Assembly: GCA_965212505.1 (NCBI GenBank)
Contig: OZ243123.1
Location: forward strand, 1,550,001 to 1,614,000
Direction of reading: 5' to 3'
DNA: 64,000 bases
From: JAHEKO01 sp965212505
Lineage (GTDB): Bacteria > Acidobacteriota > Thermoanaerobaculia > Multivoradales > JAHEKO01
The position numbers and the translations under genes are program-made. This document shows, piece by piece, positions 42,458-51,854 of the stretch (the first letter of the stretch is position 1; every line of letters begins with the position of its first letter). The notes beneath the pieces are model-generated. The model saw nothing but the letters and a program-made list of their open reading frames with translations. It was not told where the DNA came from and ran no database searches.

Positions 42458-45373
42458 GTGTCGGAGAATCGCAGGTCGGCTACGCTCGGGCTCGCCGTCA
42501 CGCTCGTGGCGATTCTGGGCGGCGCCCCGACCCCCGGTTTCATGCAGGCCGGCGGAGCCTCCAGCACAGCCTCTTCGGAGAATCGCGTGGTACGACTCCG
42601 ATTCCCGGTACGCCGAGACACGGTGGTGTCCGGGGCGCGAGGCGAGCGGGAGGCGAACCTGGGCGGCTCGCGACATCTCAAGACCAAAGGCATCGTCGAG
42701 CTCACCCTCTTCGATCTCGAGCTGGAGCGCCTCCGCGGGGTGGTGCCGGTGAAGCCGGTCCTGCATGTTCGGAGCGCTTCTGAGGACCCGCAGCTGCGGG
42801 TCAGCGTCTCGACCGTCTCGAGCGAGTGGGTGGAGGGTGAGTCGTCGTCCTACCGGCAGGCCGTCGGAGCGGCGAGTTTCAACTGGGCGGCGAGTGGCGA
42901 GCGTCCCTGGGCCTGGGCGGGGAGCGACGTCACCGCGGTGGTCAACGGTCTCGGGAATACCCTCTGGGCGTTTGCCGATCCCACGCCTCGCGATGCTCAG
43001 GGCTGGCAGCGGATTGCGATCGAGCCGCGGGTTTTCGCCGCTCGCATCGCCGGGCTGTCGGGAGGCTTCGCCCTCACCGACGATGTCGGCAGTGAGTACG
43101 CACGCGTCGGCGACCAGCTCGAGTACCGCGTCTTTCCGAACCGGCTCTTCTGGTCGACCGAGGCCGGCGCGGAGCGCGCCCCGTACGTGACCGTCGGTCT
43201 GGGCCCGGTCGACCGCGAGCCGCCCGGAGCGGTGGAGCTGACGCCGAGTGACCGGACTCCTTTGGCGCCTGGCACAGCCCGACTGAGCCTGCTCACCCCG
43301 GCTGACAAAGGTGTCGCGGGCACCCTTGGTTTCGAGGCGCGATTCGCGAGGGCTGCGCCGTTCGACTGGGCGACAGCCGAGCCTCTCCCTCGCTATCTGA
43401 TTCCGTTCGCGGGAGCGCCCGGAGAGCGCGTCACTCTCGAGGTGCGAGACCTCGAGATCGATCCGGGTGGCTCGGTCGAGGTCGGCGTGCGTGCGGTCGA
43501 TGCCGCGGGCAATTTGGGTCCGATCTCGGTCGCACCCGTCCTCCTCGCTTCGGCCTGGCCTCGAGTGGAGTTGGTGCCGGATCGCGCCCCGGTGCCCGCG
43601 GTGGATGAGTCGCAGCCGCTCCCGGAGATCGGCGGACGCGAGGTGTTCGTGATCGACCCCCTCGACAAGGTCAGACCAGGCGACGGCGCGATGATCCCCG
43701 AGCGGCCAGCCGCCTACAAGCGTCGCAATCACTTGTGGGACGCGGCCGGCTCGACGGTTCGTCTGTCGGTGGCGCGGAACGAGTTTGTGGCCTTTCAGGT
43801 GGTCCTCGCGGAGGGCCGAGACGAGGTCGTGGCGGACGTCCGCTTCAAAGGGGGGTGCCGGCCGGAGGTCGAGTTGCTTCGCTACGTGGCCATTCCGAGC
43901 CGGGACGGCCCGCTTCCCGATCCGCTGGTACCTCTGGCTGCGTCGATCCCTTCGAACGCCGACGCCGAGGCTCGCTACCGATCGTTGCTGGTCGACCTGT
44001 GGGTCCCACACGACTGTCCGCCGGGCGAGCAGCGCGGAGTGTTGACTCTGAGCGCGGAGGGTCAGGCGCTCGAGATTGCCATCGAACTCGAGGTGTGGAA
44101 CTTTGTCCTGCCCGACCACCTGTCGTTCGTGCCCCAGATGAACTCCTACGGCCTCCCGCCGCCGCCGGAAGATCGTGCCTACTATCGCCAGGCGCACCGA
44201 CATCGAACGTGCCTGAACCTGGTTCCGTACAACTGGCGCGGCGAGGTGTTCAAGGGGTACAAACCGGACCGTCGTGGTTCGTGGGCCGCGTGGGACGTTC
44301 GGTTCGGTCCGCTGCTGGACGGGTCGGCCTTCGCCGACCTACCGCGGAGTGGCGTTCCGGTGGATGCCTTCTACCTCCCGTTCAACGAGAACTGGCCGGC
44401 TTCGATCGCCGAGGGCTTCCTGGGCGGTTACTGGGCGGAGAGCGCGCTCTCGGAGGAGTACCGCGAGCGCTTCACCGACGGGGTACGCAGCTACGTCGAG
44501 CACCTGAACACGAGCGGCTGGACCGACACGATGTTCGAGTTCTACCTCAACAACAAGCTCTACCACCGTCGCGAAGAGTGGAACCGCTCTTCGGCCTATT
44601 GGGTCTTCGATGAGCCGATCAACACGCAAGACTTCTGGGCGCTACGTTGGTACGCGTCGGCGTTCCATCAGGCGCTGGCGGCCGCAGGTGTCGGTGGCGG
44701 CGGCGTACAGCTCGGCTTCCGAGCCGACATCTCCCGACCGGAGTGGCAGCGTGATCTGCTCGACGGCCTGCTCGACGTGAACGTGGTCGGGCTCGGTTTC
44801 GCTCCGTACCTGAGAACGGTGCTCGATCGACGGGATCGGAACGGCGAGGTGCTCTACAACTACGGCACCTCCAATCGGGTCGAGAACGCCAACGTGCAGC
44901 CGGCGGCCTGGGTCCTCTGGGCCTGGTCGGTGGGTGCTGACGGAGTCCTGCCCTGGAAGACGGTAGGGCGTGAGAGCTCCTGGGGCAAGGCGAGCCCCCT
45001 CGCTCTCTTCTACCCGGGGGCGGCGGGCGAGGCACACCCGAGCATTCGCTTGAAGTCCTACCGCCGTGGTCAGCAGGACGTCGAGTACTTGACGATGCTC
45101 GCGGCGGCGAGCGGTGTGCCTCGTCGAGCGCTGGGTGAGATCGTGCTCGAGTTGGCGAGCCTTGACGCAGTCGCGACGCAGACGGGCACCGCCGACGCCG
45201 GACGCCTCGACTTCGACGGCGCCGATGCAGTGCGTCTCTGGCGACTCCGGGAGCGCGTCGGTTCGACTCTGGATCGGCTCGCTCCGCCGGCGAAGCGACG
45301 TTGGGTCGAGCGCCGGACGCCACTGCGCGAGCCCGCGCGGATCACCTCACCGCGGATTCTGCGGGTCGACTGA
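42458..45373 (+). CDS. Secreted DUF4091 (GH123-like) glycoside hydrolase
   Basis: A 971-residue protein with a signal peptide (LGLAVTLVAILGGAPTPGFMQA). Residues about 40-200 resemble a DNRLRE-type beta domain (RHLKTKGIVELTLFDLELER, then FNWAASGERPWAWAGSDVT). A beta linker follows, then from about 430 a catalytic part. D718-E719 in YWVFDEP fits the acid pair of GH123-like enzymes, and the DUF4091 end (PWKTVGRESSWG, SIRLKSYRRGQQDVEYL) is intact. Such enzymes act on N-acetylhexosamine-containing glycans. GTG 42458 is the only start close to the signal peptide. The 3' end overlaps the convergent GT39-like gene by 27 bases. Confidence 0.82.
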   Translation: MSENRRSATLGLAVTLVAILGGAPTPGFMQAGGASSTASSENRVVRLRFPVRRDTVVSGARGEREANLGGSRHLKTKGIVELTLFDLELERLRGVVPVKPVLHVRSASEDPQLRVSVSTVSSEWVEGESSSYRQAVGAASFNWAASGERPWAWAGSDVTAVVNGLGNTLWAFADPTPRDAQGWQRIAIEPRVFAARIAGLSGGFALTDDVGSEYARVGDQLEYRVFPNRLFWSTEAGAERAPYVTVGLGPVDREPPGAVELTPSDRTPLAPGTARLSLLTPADKGVAGTLGFEARFARAAPFDWATAEPLPRYLIPFAGAPGERVTLEVRDLEIDPGGSVEVGVRAVDAAGNLGPISVAPVLLASAWPRVELVPDRAPVPAVDESQPLPEIGGREVFVIDPLDKVRPGDGAMIPERPAAYKRRNHLWDAAGSTVRLSVARNEFVAFQVVLAEGRDEVVADVRFKGGCRPEVELLRYVAIPSRDGPLPDPLVPLAASIPSNADAEARYRSLLVDLWVPHDCPPGEQRGVLTLSAEGQALEIAIELEVWNFVLPDHLSFVPQMNSYGLPPPPEDRAYYRQAHRHRTCLNLVPYNWRGEVFKGYKPDRRGSWAAWDVRFGPLLDGSAFADLPRSGVPVDAFYLPFNENWPASIAEGFLGGYWAESALSEEYRERFTDGVRSYVEHLNTSGWTDTMFEFYLNNKLYHRREEWNRSSAYWVFDEPINTQDFWALRWYASAFHQALAAAGVGGGGVQLGFRADISRPEWQRDLLDGLLDVNVVGLGFAPYLRTVLDRRDRNGEVLYNYGTSNRVENANVQPAAWVLWAWSVGADGVLPWKTVGRESSWGKASPLALFYPGAAGEAHPSIRLKSYRRGQQDVEYLTMLAAASGVPRRALGEIVLELASLDAVATQTGTADAGRLDFDGADAVRLWRLRERVGSTLDRLAPPAKRRWVERRTPLREPARITSPRILRVD

Positions 45374-46912
45374 GGGGGCAGCCCTCCAGCGCATCGGGTA
45401 TCTCGGCGGGTCGCGGATCAGCTCTGGCCCGGCGGTCGGCGCCGTCAGCTGGTAGAGCGCCCAGGGCTCGACGGCCGTCACCCGACGAGCGCCCTCGGGC
45501 GGTTGTGGCCCCACGCCGTCGGTTCGCGCGACCATGTGGTCGAAGGTTGAGCCGCCGACGACCATCGGCGCCGCCAGGCCGGTCGTGAGCTGGAAGGCGT
45601 GAGGGTTCGGCGTGAGCACCCCTTCGGTCTCGAGGTCCGCTCCTCGAAGCTCATGGAAGAGCGCCGCCAGCTCCGACCAGGGGCCCTCGGAGTTGTACGG
45701 CTGCCGCTCGTTGGCGCCGATGTAGCCGGCGAGGTTGGCGGCCAGCGCGAGAGCGAGCGCCACGGCCAGCACCCGGCGCCACCGTGGGTCTAGCGTCGAG
45801 AACGCCTCCGCCCGGTGGGTCGTGCCCAGGAGGAGCAGGAGGAGCGAGACCGGCACCCAGAACCGTGGCGAGCCGCCGTACCCGTAGAGCAGGTTGAGCG
45901 CACCGAGAAACGCGAGAACCAGAAACGCAGCCACGGTAGCTCGCTGGCGTCGCCACGCCGTGGCAATCAGCAGGAGGACCAGGGCCGCTGCCAACCATCC
46001 GCTCCCTTTCCAGGCGAACGTCTCGGTTGGCCAAAGGCCCGGCAGCACCTGAGAGGAGACGTGGTAGATGGCGTAGTGACGCAGGTTGGTGAACATCGAA
46101 GTGAGCGAGCTCGTGGCATCGCGCGATGCGCTCGCGGGGTCCATCGGATCGGCCATGCGAACCTGTTGGAGCTGGCTGAACCCGTCCGGGCCGGGCGCCT
46201 CGATCGTTGCGTTGCGGGCGAGCCAACCCGCGAAGGGCAGTGCGAAGCCGAGGCAAAAGATCAGCCAGAGCGAGACTCGCCGCGAGGCCTGCCCTCTGCC
46301 CAGGTAGGCGAGGGGAGCGAGCGCCAGGGCGGCGACGTGGCCCTTGATCAGCATTCCCACTCCGCAGAGAAGGCCTCCGCCAAACGCGGCGCGCGCGCTC
46401 AGACGCTCGTCGGACCAGCTACGGTCGATCCACCAAAGGCCGAAGACGAGCCAGAGGAAGAGCGGCAACTCGGCCATCGCCTGGTGACTGAAGTGCCAGT
46501 AGAACGGATTGAGCGCTAGGGTGAACGTAGCGACATCGGCGCTCTCAGCGCCTCGAAGGCGGCGAACCCAGAGCCAGACGGGGATCAGTCCGAACAGCCC
46601 GAGCGTCGCTACGGTCCTCTTGACCCGTGCCCAATCCAGGCTCGGCCCGGCGCCCATCGTCGCCGGGGCGAGCAGGAGGGGCGTTCCCGGTGGCCACATC
46701 TCATGGGCGATGTGGCGATTGGGGGCCAGGCTCCGGGTGTACCCCATGCCGTGGGTAAGCGAGTAGCTCAAGGCCAGATAGCTCTCGCTGTCGTGGCAGT
46801 TGAACCGGGTGAAATCGGGCCGGGCGTTCGGGATTGCGTAGTAGACCGCTGCGAGCGCCAGCAGTGCGGCGACGCGCCAGCGGAGTCTGCCGGTGGCCCG
46901 CCCGCCGTTCAC
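45347..46912 (-). CDS. GT-C glycosyltransferase, GT39/ArnT-like
   Basis: A 521-residue polytopic protein with about ten membrane segments. The first outer loop has FNCHDSESYLALSYSLTHG, with the Asp/Glu of PMT_2 enzymes, then RHIAHEMWPPGTPLLLAPA. FYWHFSHQAMAELPLFLWLV is the next conserved block. It should use a polyprenyl-linked sugar in the periplasm. GTG 46912 overlaps the FemAB stop (GTGA); the long open frame before it lies inside that gene and is very Arg/Pro-rich. It closes the leftward arm of the EPS locus. Confidence 0.83.
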   Translation of the reverse strand: MNGGRATGRLRWRVAALLALAAVYYAIPNARPDFTRFNCHDSESYLALSYSLTHGMGYTRSLAPNRHIAHEMWPPGTPLLLAPATMGAGPSLDWARVKRTVATLGLFGLIPVWLWVRRLRGAESADVATFTLALNPFYWHFSHQAMAELPLFLWLVFGLWWIDRSWSDERLSARAAFGGGLLCGVGMLIKGHVAALALAPLAYLGRGQASRRVSLWLIFCLGFALPFAGWLARNATIEAPGPDGFSQLQQVRMADPMDPASASRDATSSLTSMFTNLRHYAIYHVSSQVLPGLWPTETFAWKGSGWLAAALVLLLIATAWRRQRATVAAFLVLAFLGALNLLYGYGGSPRFWVPVSLLLLLLGTTHRAEAFSTLDPRWRRVLAVALALALAANLAGYIGANERQPYNSEGPWSELAALFHELRGADLETEGVLTPNPHAFQLTTGLAAPMVVGGSTFDHMVARTDGVGPQPPEGARRVTAVEPWALYQLTAPTAGPELIRDPPRYPMRWRAAPSVDPQNPR

Positions 46913-47964
46913 TGGGGCAGATGCCCTCGGAGGCGCGGACCGAGGCGGTCGGCGACCGCCTGCGGTAGCCGGCGCCAAGCCGCGATCACCAGGCTGCGCG
47001 CTCGCCCCGGCGGTGAGTGTTGCTCGATTTGGGCACCGCCGCGCTCGACGTGTTCCCAGGCCAGTGGGACCGGTGTTGCGCCCCATTGCTTCTTGAATCG
47101 GAACGTTCCGGTACCGGCGCTCGAGCGTCCGAAGTCGAACCGTTCGAGCCCCTCCTCGATGGCGTCTGTGAGGACCGTCCAGTAGAGCGAGTGGTTGGGG
47201 CACTTGGGACGCTCGGAGCGACGCGCCGACGCCCAGGGGACGGTCAAGGTACCGAGGTGCCGGATGGCGATGCCGCCCGCGACCGCAGCGCCTTCCTCGT
47301 CGCGCGTCATGTAGAGCCGGGCGTCATCGCCGAACTGCTCCAGGACCGAGGCGAGAAAACGAACCGAGTGCACGGGCGAACCCAGCTCGCGCATGTTCTC
47401 GCGGAAGACGTCGTAGAAGTCGTGGAGCGCGGCCGAGCCTTCGCTTGTCGTCTCGAGGCCCGACTTCTGAGATTTTCGCACCTGGTTGCGCACCTTGGGC
47501 CCGATGGTGCTCCAGAGCTCGTCGGAGCGACCCGGTAGGTCGAGGAGAAATCGGTAGCGACCGCTTTCGAGAGTGCTGTCCGCAGCGCTCTTGCGAAGCT
47601 CCAAACCCTTCGAGCCGAGCCGTTCTCCGATTTCGAACGCCGCGCCTAGCAGTTCAGTCTCCACGGTTGCGTCGACGGCGAGCGGCCCGCCGAGGTCGAG
47701 GTAGGGGAGAGAGACCAGGCGGCGTCCACCCAGCGGCCCAGGCATCCAGACGAGCGGCAGAAGACCTGCGATGCGGCCGTCTCGCGTCGCGCTGAGGAAG
47801 TGACAGGTGCGGCCGTACGCCTCTTCCGCCACCGCGCGCCACTCGAAGCGATGGGCGTAGGTGGATTCCTTTCGACCGAAGACGAAGTCGTTCCACACGT
47901 CACCAAACTCGGGCGGCGCCTCCGCGATCGACAGATCTTCGTCCGCGAGGGGGGCGCTCGGCAC
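46909..47964 (-). CDS. FemAB-like protein, XrtA/PEP-CTERM-system type
   Basis: A 351-residue GNAT-fold protein (two half domains) like FemAB transferases. It matches the EPS-associated subgroup (TIGR03019-like): FVFGRKESTYAHRFEWRAVAEEAYGRTCHFLSA near the start, then LVSLPYLDLGGPLAVD, VRNQVRKSQKSGLET, and the end FDFGRSSAGTGTFRFKKQWG. Such proteins transfer an aminoacyl or acyl group; the acceptor in EPS loci is unknown. GTG 47964 lies 10 bases after the upstream stop. Coupled to the GT39-like gene. Confidence 0.86.
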   Translation of the reverse strand: MPSAPLADEDLSIAEAPPEFGDVWNDFVFGRKESTYAHRFEWRAVAEEAYGRTCHFLSATRDGRIAGLLPLVWMPGPLGGRRLVSLPYLDLGGPLAVDATVETELLGAAFEIGERLGSKGLELRKSAADSTLESGRYRFLLDLPGRSDELWSTIGPKVRNQVRKSQKSGLETTSEGSAALHDFYDVFRENMRELGSPVHSVRFLASVLEQFGDDARLYMTRDEEGAAVAGGIAIRHLGTLTVPWASARRSERPKCPNHSLYWTVLTDAIEEGLERFDFGRSSAGTGTFRFKKQWGATPVPLAWEHVERGGAQIEQHSPPGRARSLVIAAWRRLPQAVADRLGPRLRGHLPQ

Positions 47965-47974
47965 GCCGGTCAGT

Positions 47975-49237
47975 CTACTCGCCGGCTGCGAACGGCACCG
48001 CCGGAGCGCCGCCGAGCTCGGTGCGACCCAGTGGGAACCAGTACAGCGCGAGGCTGGCGCGAACAAACGATCGATCCGAGAAGAGGTCGTCGGAGGTCTG
48101 GTCGCTGTAGAGCGTGCTGAACCGCAGTGTGAGCAGACGCTGCAGATGCCACTCGGTGTAGCCGCCCGCCGTGAGGATGTCGATGTCCGACTCGAAGTCG
48201 TTCGCGGGGTTTCTGCGACCGGCACGGGCGAAGATGCGCCAGTCAAAGCGGCCGGGAGTCATGTCGCGCAGAGCGACGCCCACCGTGGTGACGGTCGAGG
48301 TGCCGCGGAGCAGTCCCTGCGTCGTCGGCGCGTAGCCGGCGAAGAACTCAAGCTCGGTCGTCCGGAAGCGTCGGAAGGCGGCAATCCGGCCGGTTGCGCC
48401 TTCGCGACTCAAGTCGGAGCCGTCGGAGCCGACGCCGTCGCGGCTGAAGCCGCCCGCTCTCACGTCGATTCGCCAGAGCGGTCCGACCGTATGACGGAGG
48501 AAGACATAGACGGTGTGGATCTCCTCGTAGCCCTCCATGTCGAAGTTGGGGTCGAACTCGACGGGGTCGAGCGTGAAGTCCTGGAAGGAGTAGCCGATGC
48601 CAGTCGTCGTTCGGTCGGAGAGCCGCTTCTCGAGGGTCGCCTCGTAGATCCAGCCCTCACGGCTCTGCACGCTGGTCAGCAGGGCGTCGTCCTGCGTGTC
48701 GACGATCTTGTCAAAGTCGAACGACGCGTAGGTGATGCCGACCGCGCCGGCCCAAGTCTGGCTCAGTCGACGGCGGTAGCGGGCGCCAACCCGGAGAATT
48801 TCGCGGGTCAGGCGCGGCGTGAGAAAGACATCTTCGTCGAGCTGACTGCCGATCAGACCCTGATCGTCGCGCCGAATGTAGGAACCGCCGATCCGAAACT
48901 GTGACGGCTCACTCGGCTTGACCGTGTAGCCGAGGTCGAACCGCTGCCCCTCGTTGTCGAAGTCGTCGAAGGTGTTGAAGCGATCGACGAAGTACTGGTA
49001 CGAGGCGAAAACGCTGCCCTGCCGACGGAGGTCGTAGGTGATCGGCAGCACAATTGCGGCGCGCGTGTAGGTGTCCGAATCGCCTGCGGAGGTGAAACGG
49101 ACGTTGTCGGTATAGGTCTGCTCGAGGTACAGGTACGGGTTGAACGTCAGTCGACGCTGCCCTTCGGCAGGACTGACGAACATCACGACTCCCGCGGCAA
49201 GCCCAAGCCAGCGGAGGAGACGACACGGTCGATTCAC
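47975..49237 (-). CDS. Outer-membrane beta-barrel protein, XrtA/PEP-CTERM EPS type
   Basis: About 420 residues. A signal peptide (LLRWLGLAAGVVMFVSPAEG) precedes long runs of alternating residues typical of a porin-like barrel, starting LTFNPYLYLEQTYTDNVRF, the usual opening of this family (TIGR03016-like), and ending SLALYWFPLGRTEL. The protein probably forms the outer-membrane exit for the polymer. GTG 49237 with GGAG 9 bases upstream gives a compact signal peptide; an earlier in-frame start is possible. It is divergent from the export gene across 224 bases. Confidence 0.83.
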   Translation of the reverse strand: MNRPCRLLRWLGLAAGVVMFVSPAEGQRRLTFNPYLYLEQTYTDNVRFTSAGDSDTYTRAAIVLPITYDLRRQGSVFASYQYFVDRFNTFDDFDNEGQRFDLGYTVKPSEPSQFRIGGSYIRRDDQGLIGSQLDEDVFLTPRLTREILRVGARYRRRLSQTWAGAVGITYASFDFDKIVDTQDDALLTSVQSREGWIYEATLEKRLSDRTTTGIGYSFQDFTLDPVEFDPNFDMEGYEEIHTVYVFLRHTVGPLWRIDVRAGGFSRDGVGSDGSDLSREGATGRIAAFRRFRTTELEFFAGYAPTTQGLLRGTSTVTTVGVALRDMTPGRFDWRIFARAGRRNPANDFESDIDILTAGGYTEWHLQRLLTLRFSTLYSDQTSDDLFSDRSFVRASLALYWFPLGRTELGGAPAVPFAAGE

Positions 49238-49422
49238 TGGGTTCTCCACAAACTCACGACATAGACAGCACAACGCGAGAAACGAGCATACGCGTGAAGC
49301 GGACAGCACTCAGCGTGCTACTTCACACGTCGACCTCGGCTTGATCTTCTTCCCCCCTCGCCTAGGTACCGCTCGCCTCACGTCTAAATTGAGCAGGAGG
49401 CTCTGCCCGGAATTCTATAACC

Positions 49423-49451
49423 TTGACGGCAGGTTAGCACATATGTAGCCT
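49423..49451 (+). promoter_or_regulatory. Sigma-70 type promoter for the EPS export gene
   Basis: TTGACG (49423-49428), a 17-base spacer and TAGCCT (49446-49451). The -10 ends 10 bases before ATG 49462, so the leader would be only a few bases. Confidence 0.5.
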
Positions 49452-49461
49452 GAAACGAGGC

Positions 49462-50061
49462 ATGTACGCTTTGCAATACCGCCACATTTTCGACGCCTCG
49501 CGCCGGCTCTCTCTGGTGACCCTGGCGCTCCTCGCCCTCCTCCCGATGAGCGCGGCGCTTGCCCAGCAGAGCGCCAACAATACCTACATCATCGGCGTCG
49601 GCGACCTGCTCAAGGTCTCGGTCTGGAAGAACGAGGATCTACAAGCCGAGGTACCGGTACGCCCGGACGGGCGCATCTCCGTGCCTCTGATTGGTGAGGT
49701 GCATGTCGCCGGACTCACTCCTCTCGAGGTGCAGAGCCTGTTGACGGAGAGCTACACCAGTTTCGTGACCGCGCCGTCGGTTTCGGTGCTGGTGACGCAG
49801 ATCAACTCTCGGAAGGTTTTCATCCTCGGACAGGTGAAGAAGTCGGGCGCCTTCGACATCCTGCAGCCGACCAACGTGATGCAAGCGCTCGCGATGGCCG
49901 AGGGGATGACCGAGTTCGCGCGCACCAACAAAGTGGTGGTTCTGCGCGAGATCAATGGCGTCAAGAAGCGCTGGGAGGTCAACGTCGACGCCATCGCGTC
50001 CGGCCGTCGTCCCGACGACAACCTGGTGCTCGAGCCGGGTGACACCATCATCGTGCCTTGA
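49462..50061 (+). CDS. Polysaccharide export protein (Wza-like, XrtA-type)
   Basis: A 199-residue secreted protein (signal LVTLALLALLPMSAALAQQ, no lipobox Cys). Residues about 38-115 are the Poly_export domain (YIIGVGDLLKVSVWKNEDLQAEV, VRPDGRISVPLIGEVHVAGL). An SLBB domain follows (RKVFILGQVKKSGAFDI). It ends LVLEPGDTIIVP. This short form is usual in XrtA-type loci (TIGR03027-like). It forms the periplasmic to outer-membrane ring of the export channel. First gene of the rightward arm, but separated from the next by 392 bases with its own promoter. Confidence 0.92.
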   Translation: MYALQYRHIFDASRRLSLVTLALLALLPMSAALAQQSANNTYIIGVGDLLKVSVWKNEDLQAEVPVRPDGRISVPLIGEVHVAGLTPLEVQSLLTESYTSFVTAPSVSVLVTQINSRKVFILGQVKKSGAFDILQPTNVMQALAMAEGMTEFARTNKVVVLREINGVKKRWEVNVDAIASGRRPDDNLVLEPGDTIIVP

Positions 50062-50109
50062 TCGGGCCGGATCTCGCCCCCAGAATCGACTGGCGCTCGT
50101 CGTCGCACT

Positions 50110-50123
50110 GTGACTTAAGTCAC
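50110..50123. promoter_or_regulatory. Perfect 14-base palindrome, possible operator
   Basis: GTGACTTAAGTCAC, centred about 45 bases upstream of the -35 at 50156, a position that suits an activator site. Confidence 0.5.
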
Positions 50124-50155
50124 TGATTTGGCGACGCTTAGTTGAGTGACAACGG

Positions 50156-50184
50156 TTGACAGTAAGGGGTCTCTCGGCTAGAAT
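50156..50184 (+). promoter_or_regulatory. Sigma-70 promoter for the EPS operon
   Basis: Consensus TTGACA (50156-50161), exactly 17 bases, then TAGAAT (50179-50184). Transcription should start near 50191. Confidence 0.8.
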
Positions 50185-50453
50185 AAGGGCTAGTTTTGTT
50201 TCGATAATCCGTGGACTTGAATCGACTTCAGGAGACCCGACACCACCCTAGGTCGATCCAATAGATAACCTCTCGAGCCGTCGGCCTTCCCGGCGGCTCT
50301 TTGTGGCGGCGACGAAGCGAGGAGCTGTATCTGGTCACTTGGCCCTCGTGGAGCCAGTAGTGAAACCGGCCCATCCACCCTGCAGAGAGTGGGAGCGTCG
50401 GTCGTTGAGGGGGGACCGATGATGAAGACGGACGCAACGGAGAGGCGCAGGCC

Positions 50454-51854
50454 ATGAAGGCTCTTTCGCCCGCTGAGCTGGGACGCCTGGTTTGGCGGCG
50501 CAAGCTATGGGTTCTCGTGCCCATGATCCTCGGCACGATCGCCGGATACATCGCGCTACGCACGATGACTCCGATCTATCGCGCCAGTACGATGATCATG
50601 ATCGAGTCGCAGAAGGTCCCGCAGAACTACGTGAAGGCAACGGTAACCACCAGCCTTCAGGACCGACTGCAGACGATTCAGCAGCAGATCACGAACCGCA
50701 CCAACATTGAGCGGATCATCGAGGAGGTGGGTCTCCACCCCGAGTTGGTCGCCGCCGGACAGATGGGGTCGGCGGTCAGCCGAGTTCGCCAGGACCTGAC
50801 GTTCCAGGTGCAGGGGACGCGCATCTTCCGCATCTTCTTCAAGGCGCCCGACCCGGAGCAGGCGGCCGAGGCGGCGAATCTGATTGGTCAGCACTTCATC
50901 GCCGAGAACCTGCGGATGCGGGAGAGCCAGGCGATGAACACCTCTGCCTTCCTGGAAGAGGAGCTGACGCAGATCAAGGCCCGGCTCGAAGAGCAAGAGG
51001 CGAAGGTCGCCCGCTTCCGAATTCTCAATGACGGTCGGCTGCCCGATCAGCGAGACGGCAACCTCCAGGCGCTCGCGCATCAGGATCAGAAGCTCGAGAT
51101 CAATCGCGACGCGATGGAGAACGCCGAGATTCGGAAGCTCCTCCTGCGTCGCGAATTGGAGGCCAATGCTGGCGGCGGACCGGCGGTCTCCGGTACTGCG
51201 GCCCGGATTCAGGAGCTACGGCTCGAACTCTCACGCCTGACGGCGCTCTACACCGACCGGCATCCGGACGTGGTCCGGCTACGTCACGAGATTGCGGCGC
51301 TCGAACGGACGATGCCCAACAGCGGTACGGCCGGAGCGGCGCCACAGTCGCTCGTCGCCCAGCAGATGGGCCAGATCGATCTCGAGGTGGCCCGGCTCCA
51401 GCAGGAGCGAAGCCGCATTCTGCGCGACGTCGCGACCTACCAGCAGCGAATCGAGGACATCCCTCGGGTCGAGCAGGAGTTGCTGCGACTGACCCGGGAT
51501 TACGACAACACCCGGAAGTCCTACCAGGGGCTGCTGGCAAAGCGTACCGACGCGCGGCTGGCCGAGAACCTCGAGCTGCGCCGTCAGAGCGAGCAGTTCC
51601 GGGTTCTCGAGGACGCCCAGCCGCCGACCTCGCCCTACGCCCCGAACCCAGTGCTCGTCTTGGTGATCGGAATTGCGGCCGGCGCAGCGCTCGGAGTTGG
51701 CCTGGTCTTCCTGCGCGAGGAGTTCGACAAGAGCTACATCGAGGCGAACGGGCTCGAAGACGCCTTCCCGGCGGTGCCGGTGATTGCCGTCATTCCGATG
51801 ATTCAGCGGCAGGATGAACGAGCCGACAGGCTAGCCGAGGGGAGGTCCGCGTGA
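50454..51854 (+). CDS. Chain-length determinant protein (GumC/Wzc family, XrtA-type)
   Basis: A 466-residue inner-membrane protein. The first helix (LWVLVPMILGTIAGYIAL) is followed by the Wzz domain (YRASTMIMIESQKVPQNYVK). A long coiled-coil region (about 150-370) comes next and a GNVR-like tail region before the second helix (LVLVIGIAAGAALGVGLVFL). The cytoplasmic end FDKSYIEANGLEDAFPAVPVIAVIP precedes the separate kinase. It matches TIGR03007-like proteins. It sets polymer length and activates the tyrosine kinase. ATG 50454 follows a purine-rich GGAGAGGCGCAGG; the kinase gene overlaps its stop (GTGA). Confidence 0.9.
   Translation: MKALSPAELGRLVWRRKLWVLVPMILGTIAGYIALRTMTPIYRASTMIMIESQKVPQNYVKATVTTSLQDRLQTIQQQITNRTNIERIIEEVGLHPELVAAGQMGSAVSRVRQDLTFQVQGTRIFRIFFKAPDPEQAAEAANLIGQHFIAENLRMRESQAMNTSAFLEEELTQIKARLEEQEAKVARFRILNDGRLPDQRDGNLQALAHQDQKLEINRDAMENAEIRKLLLRRELEANAGGGPAVSGTAARIQELRLELSRLTALYTDRHPDVVRLRHEIAALERTMPNSGTAGAAPQSLVAQQMGQIDLEVARLQQERSRILRDVATYQQRIEDIPRVEQELLRLTRDYDNTRKSYQGLLAKRTDARLAENLELRRQSEQFRVLEDAQPPTSPYAPNPVLVLVIGIAAGAALGVGLVFLREEFDKSYIEANGLEDAFPAVPVIAVIPMIQRQDERADRLAEGRSA

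Larger units (their letters stand above)
50062..50453 (+). other. 392-base intergenic region with promoter and long leader
   Basis: It contains a perfect palindrome at 50110-50123, a strong promoter at 50156-50184 and then a leader of about 260 bases before the chain-length gene. The leader is GC-rich and could fold, but I see no known riboswitch core and no terminator with a T run. No ORF with coding character is visible. Confidence 0.6.

Noticed and set aside
50281..50453. Cyclic-di-GMP (GEMM-type) riboswitch in the EPS leader
   Set aside because: A stretch near 50380 recalls part of one arm, but the conserved core of the aptamer is not present.
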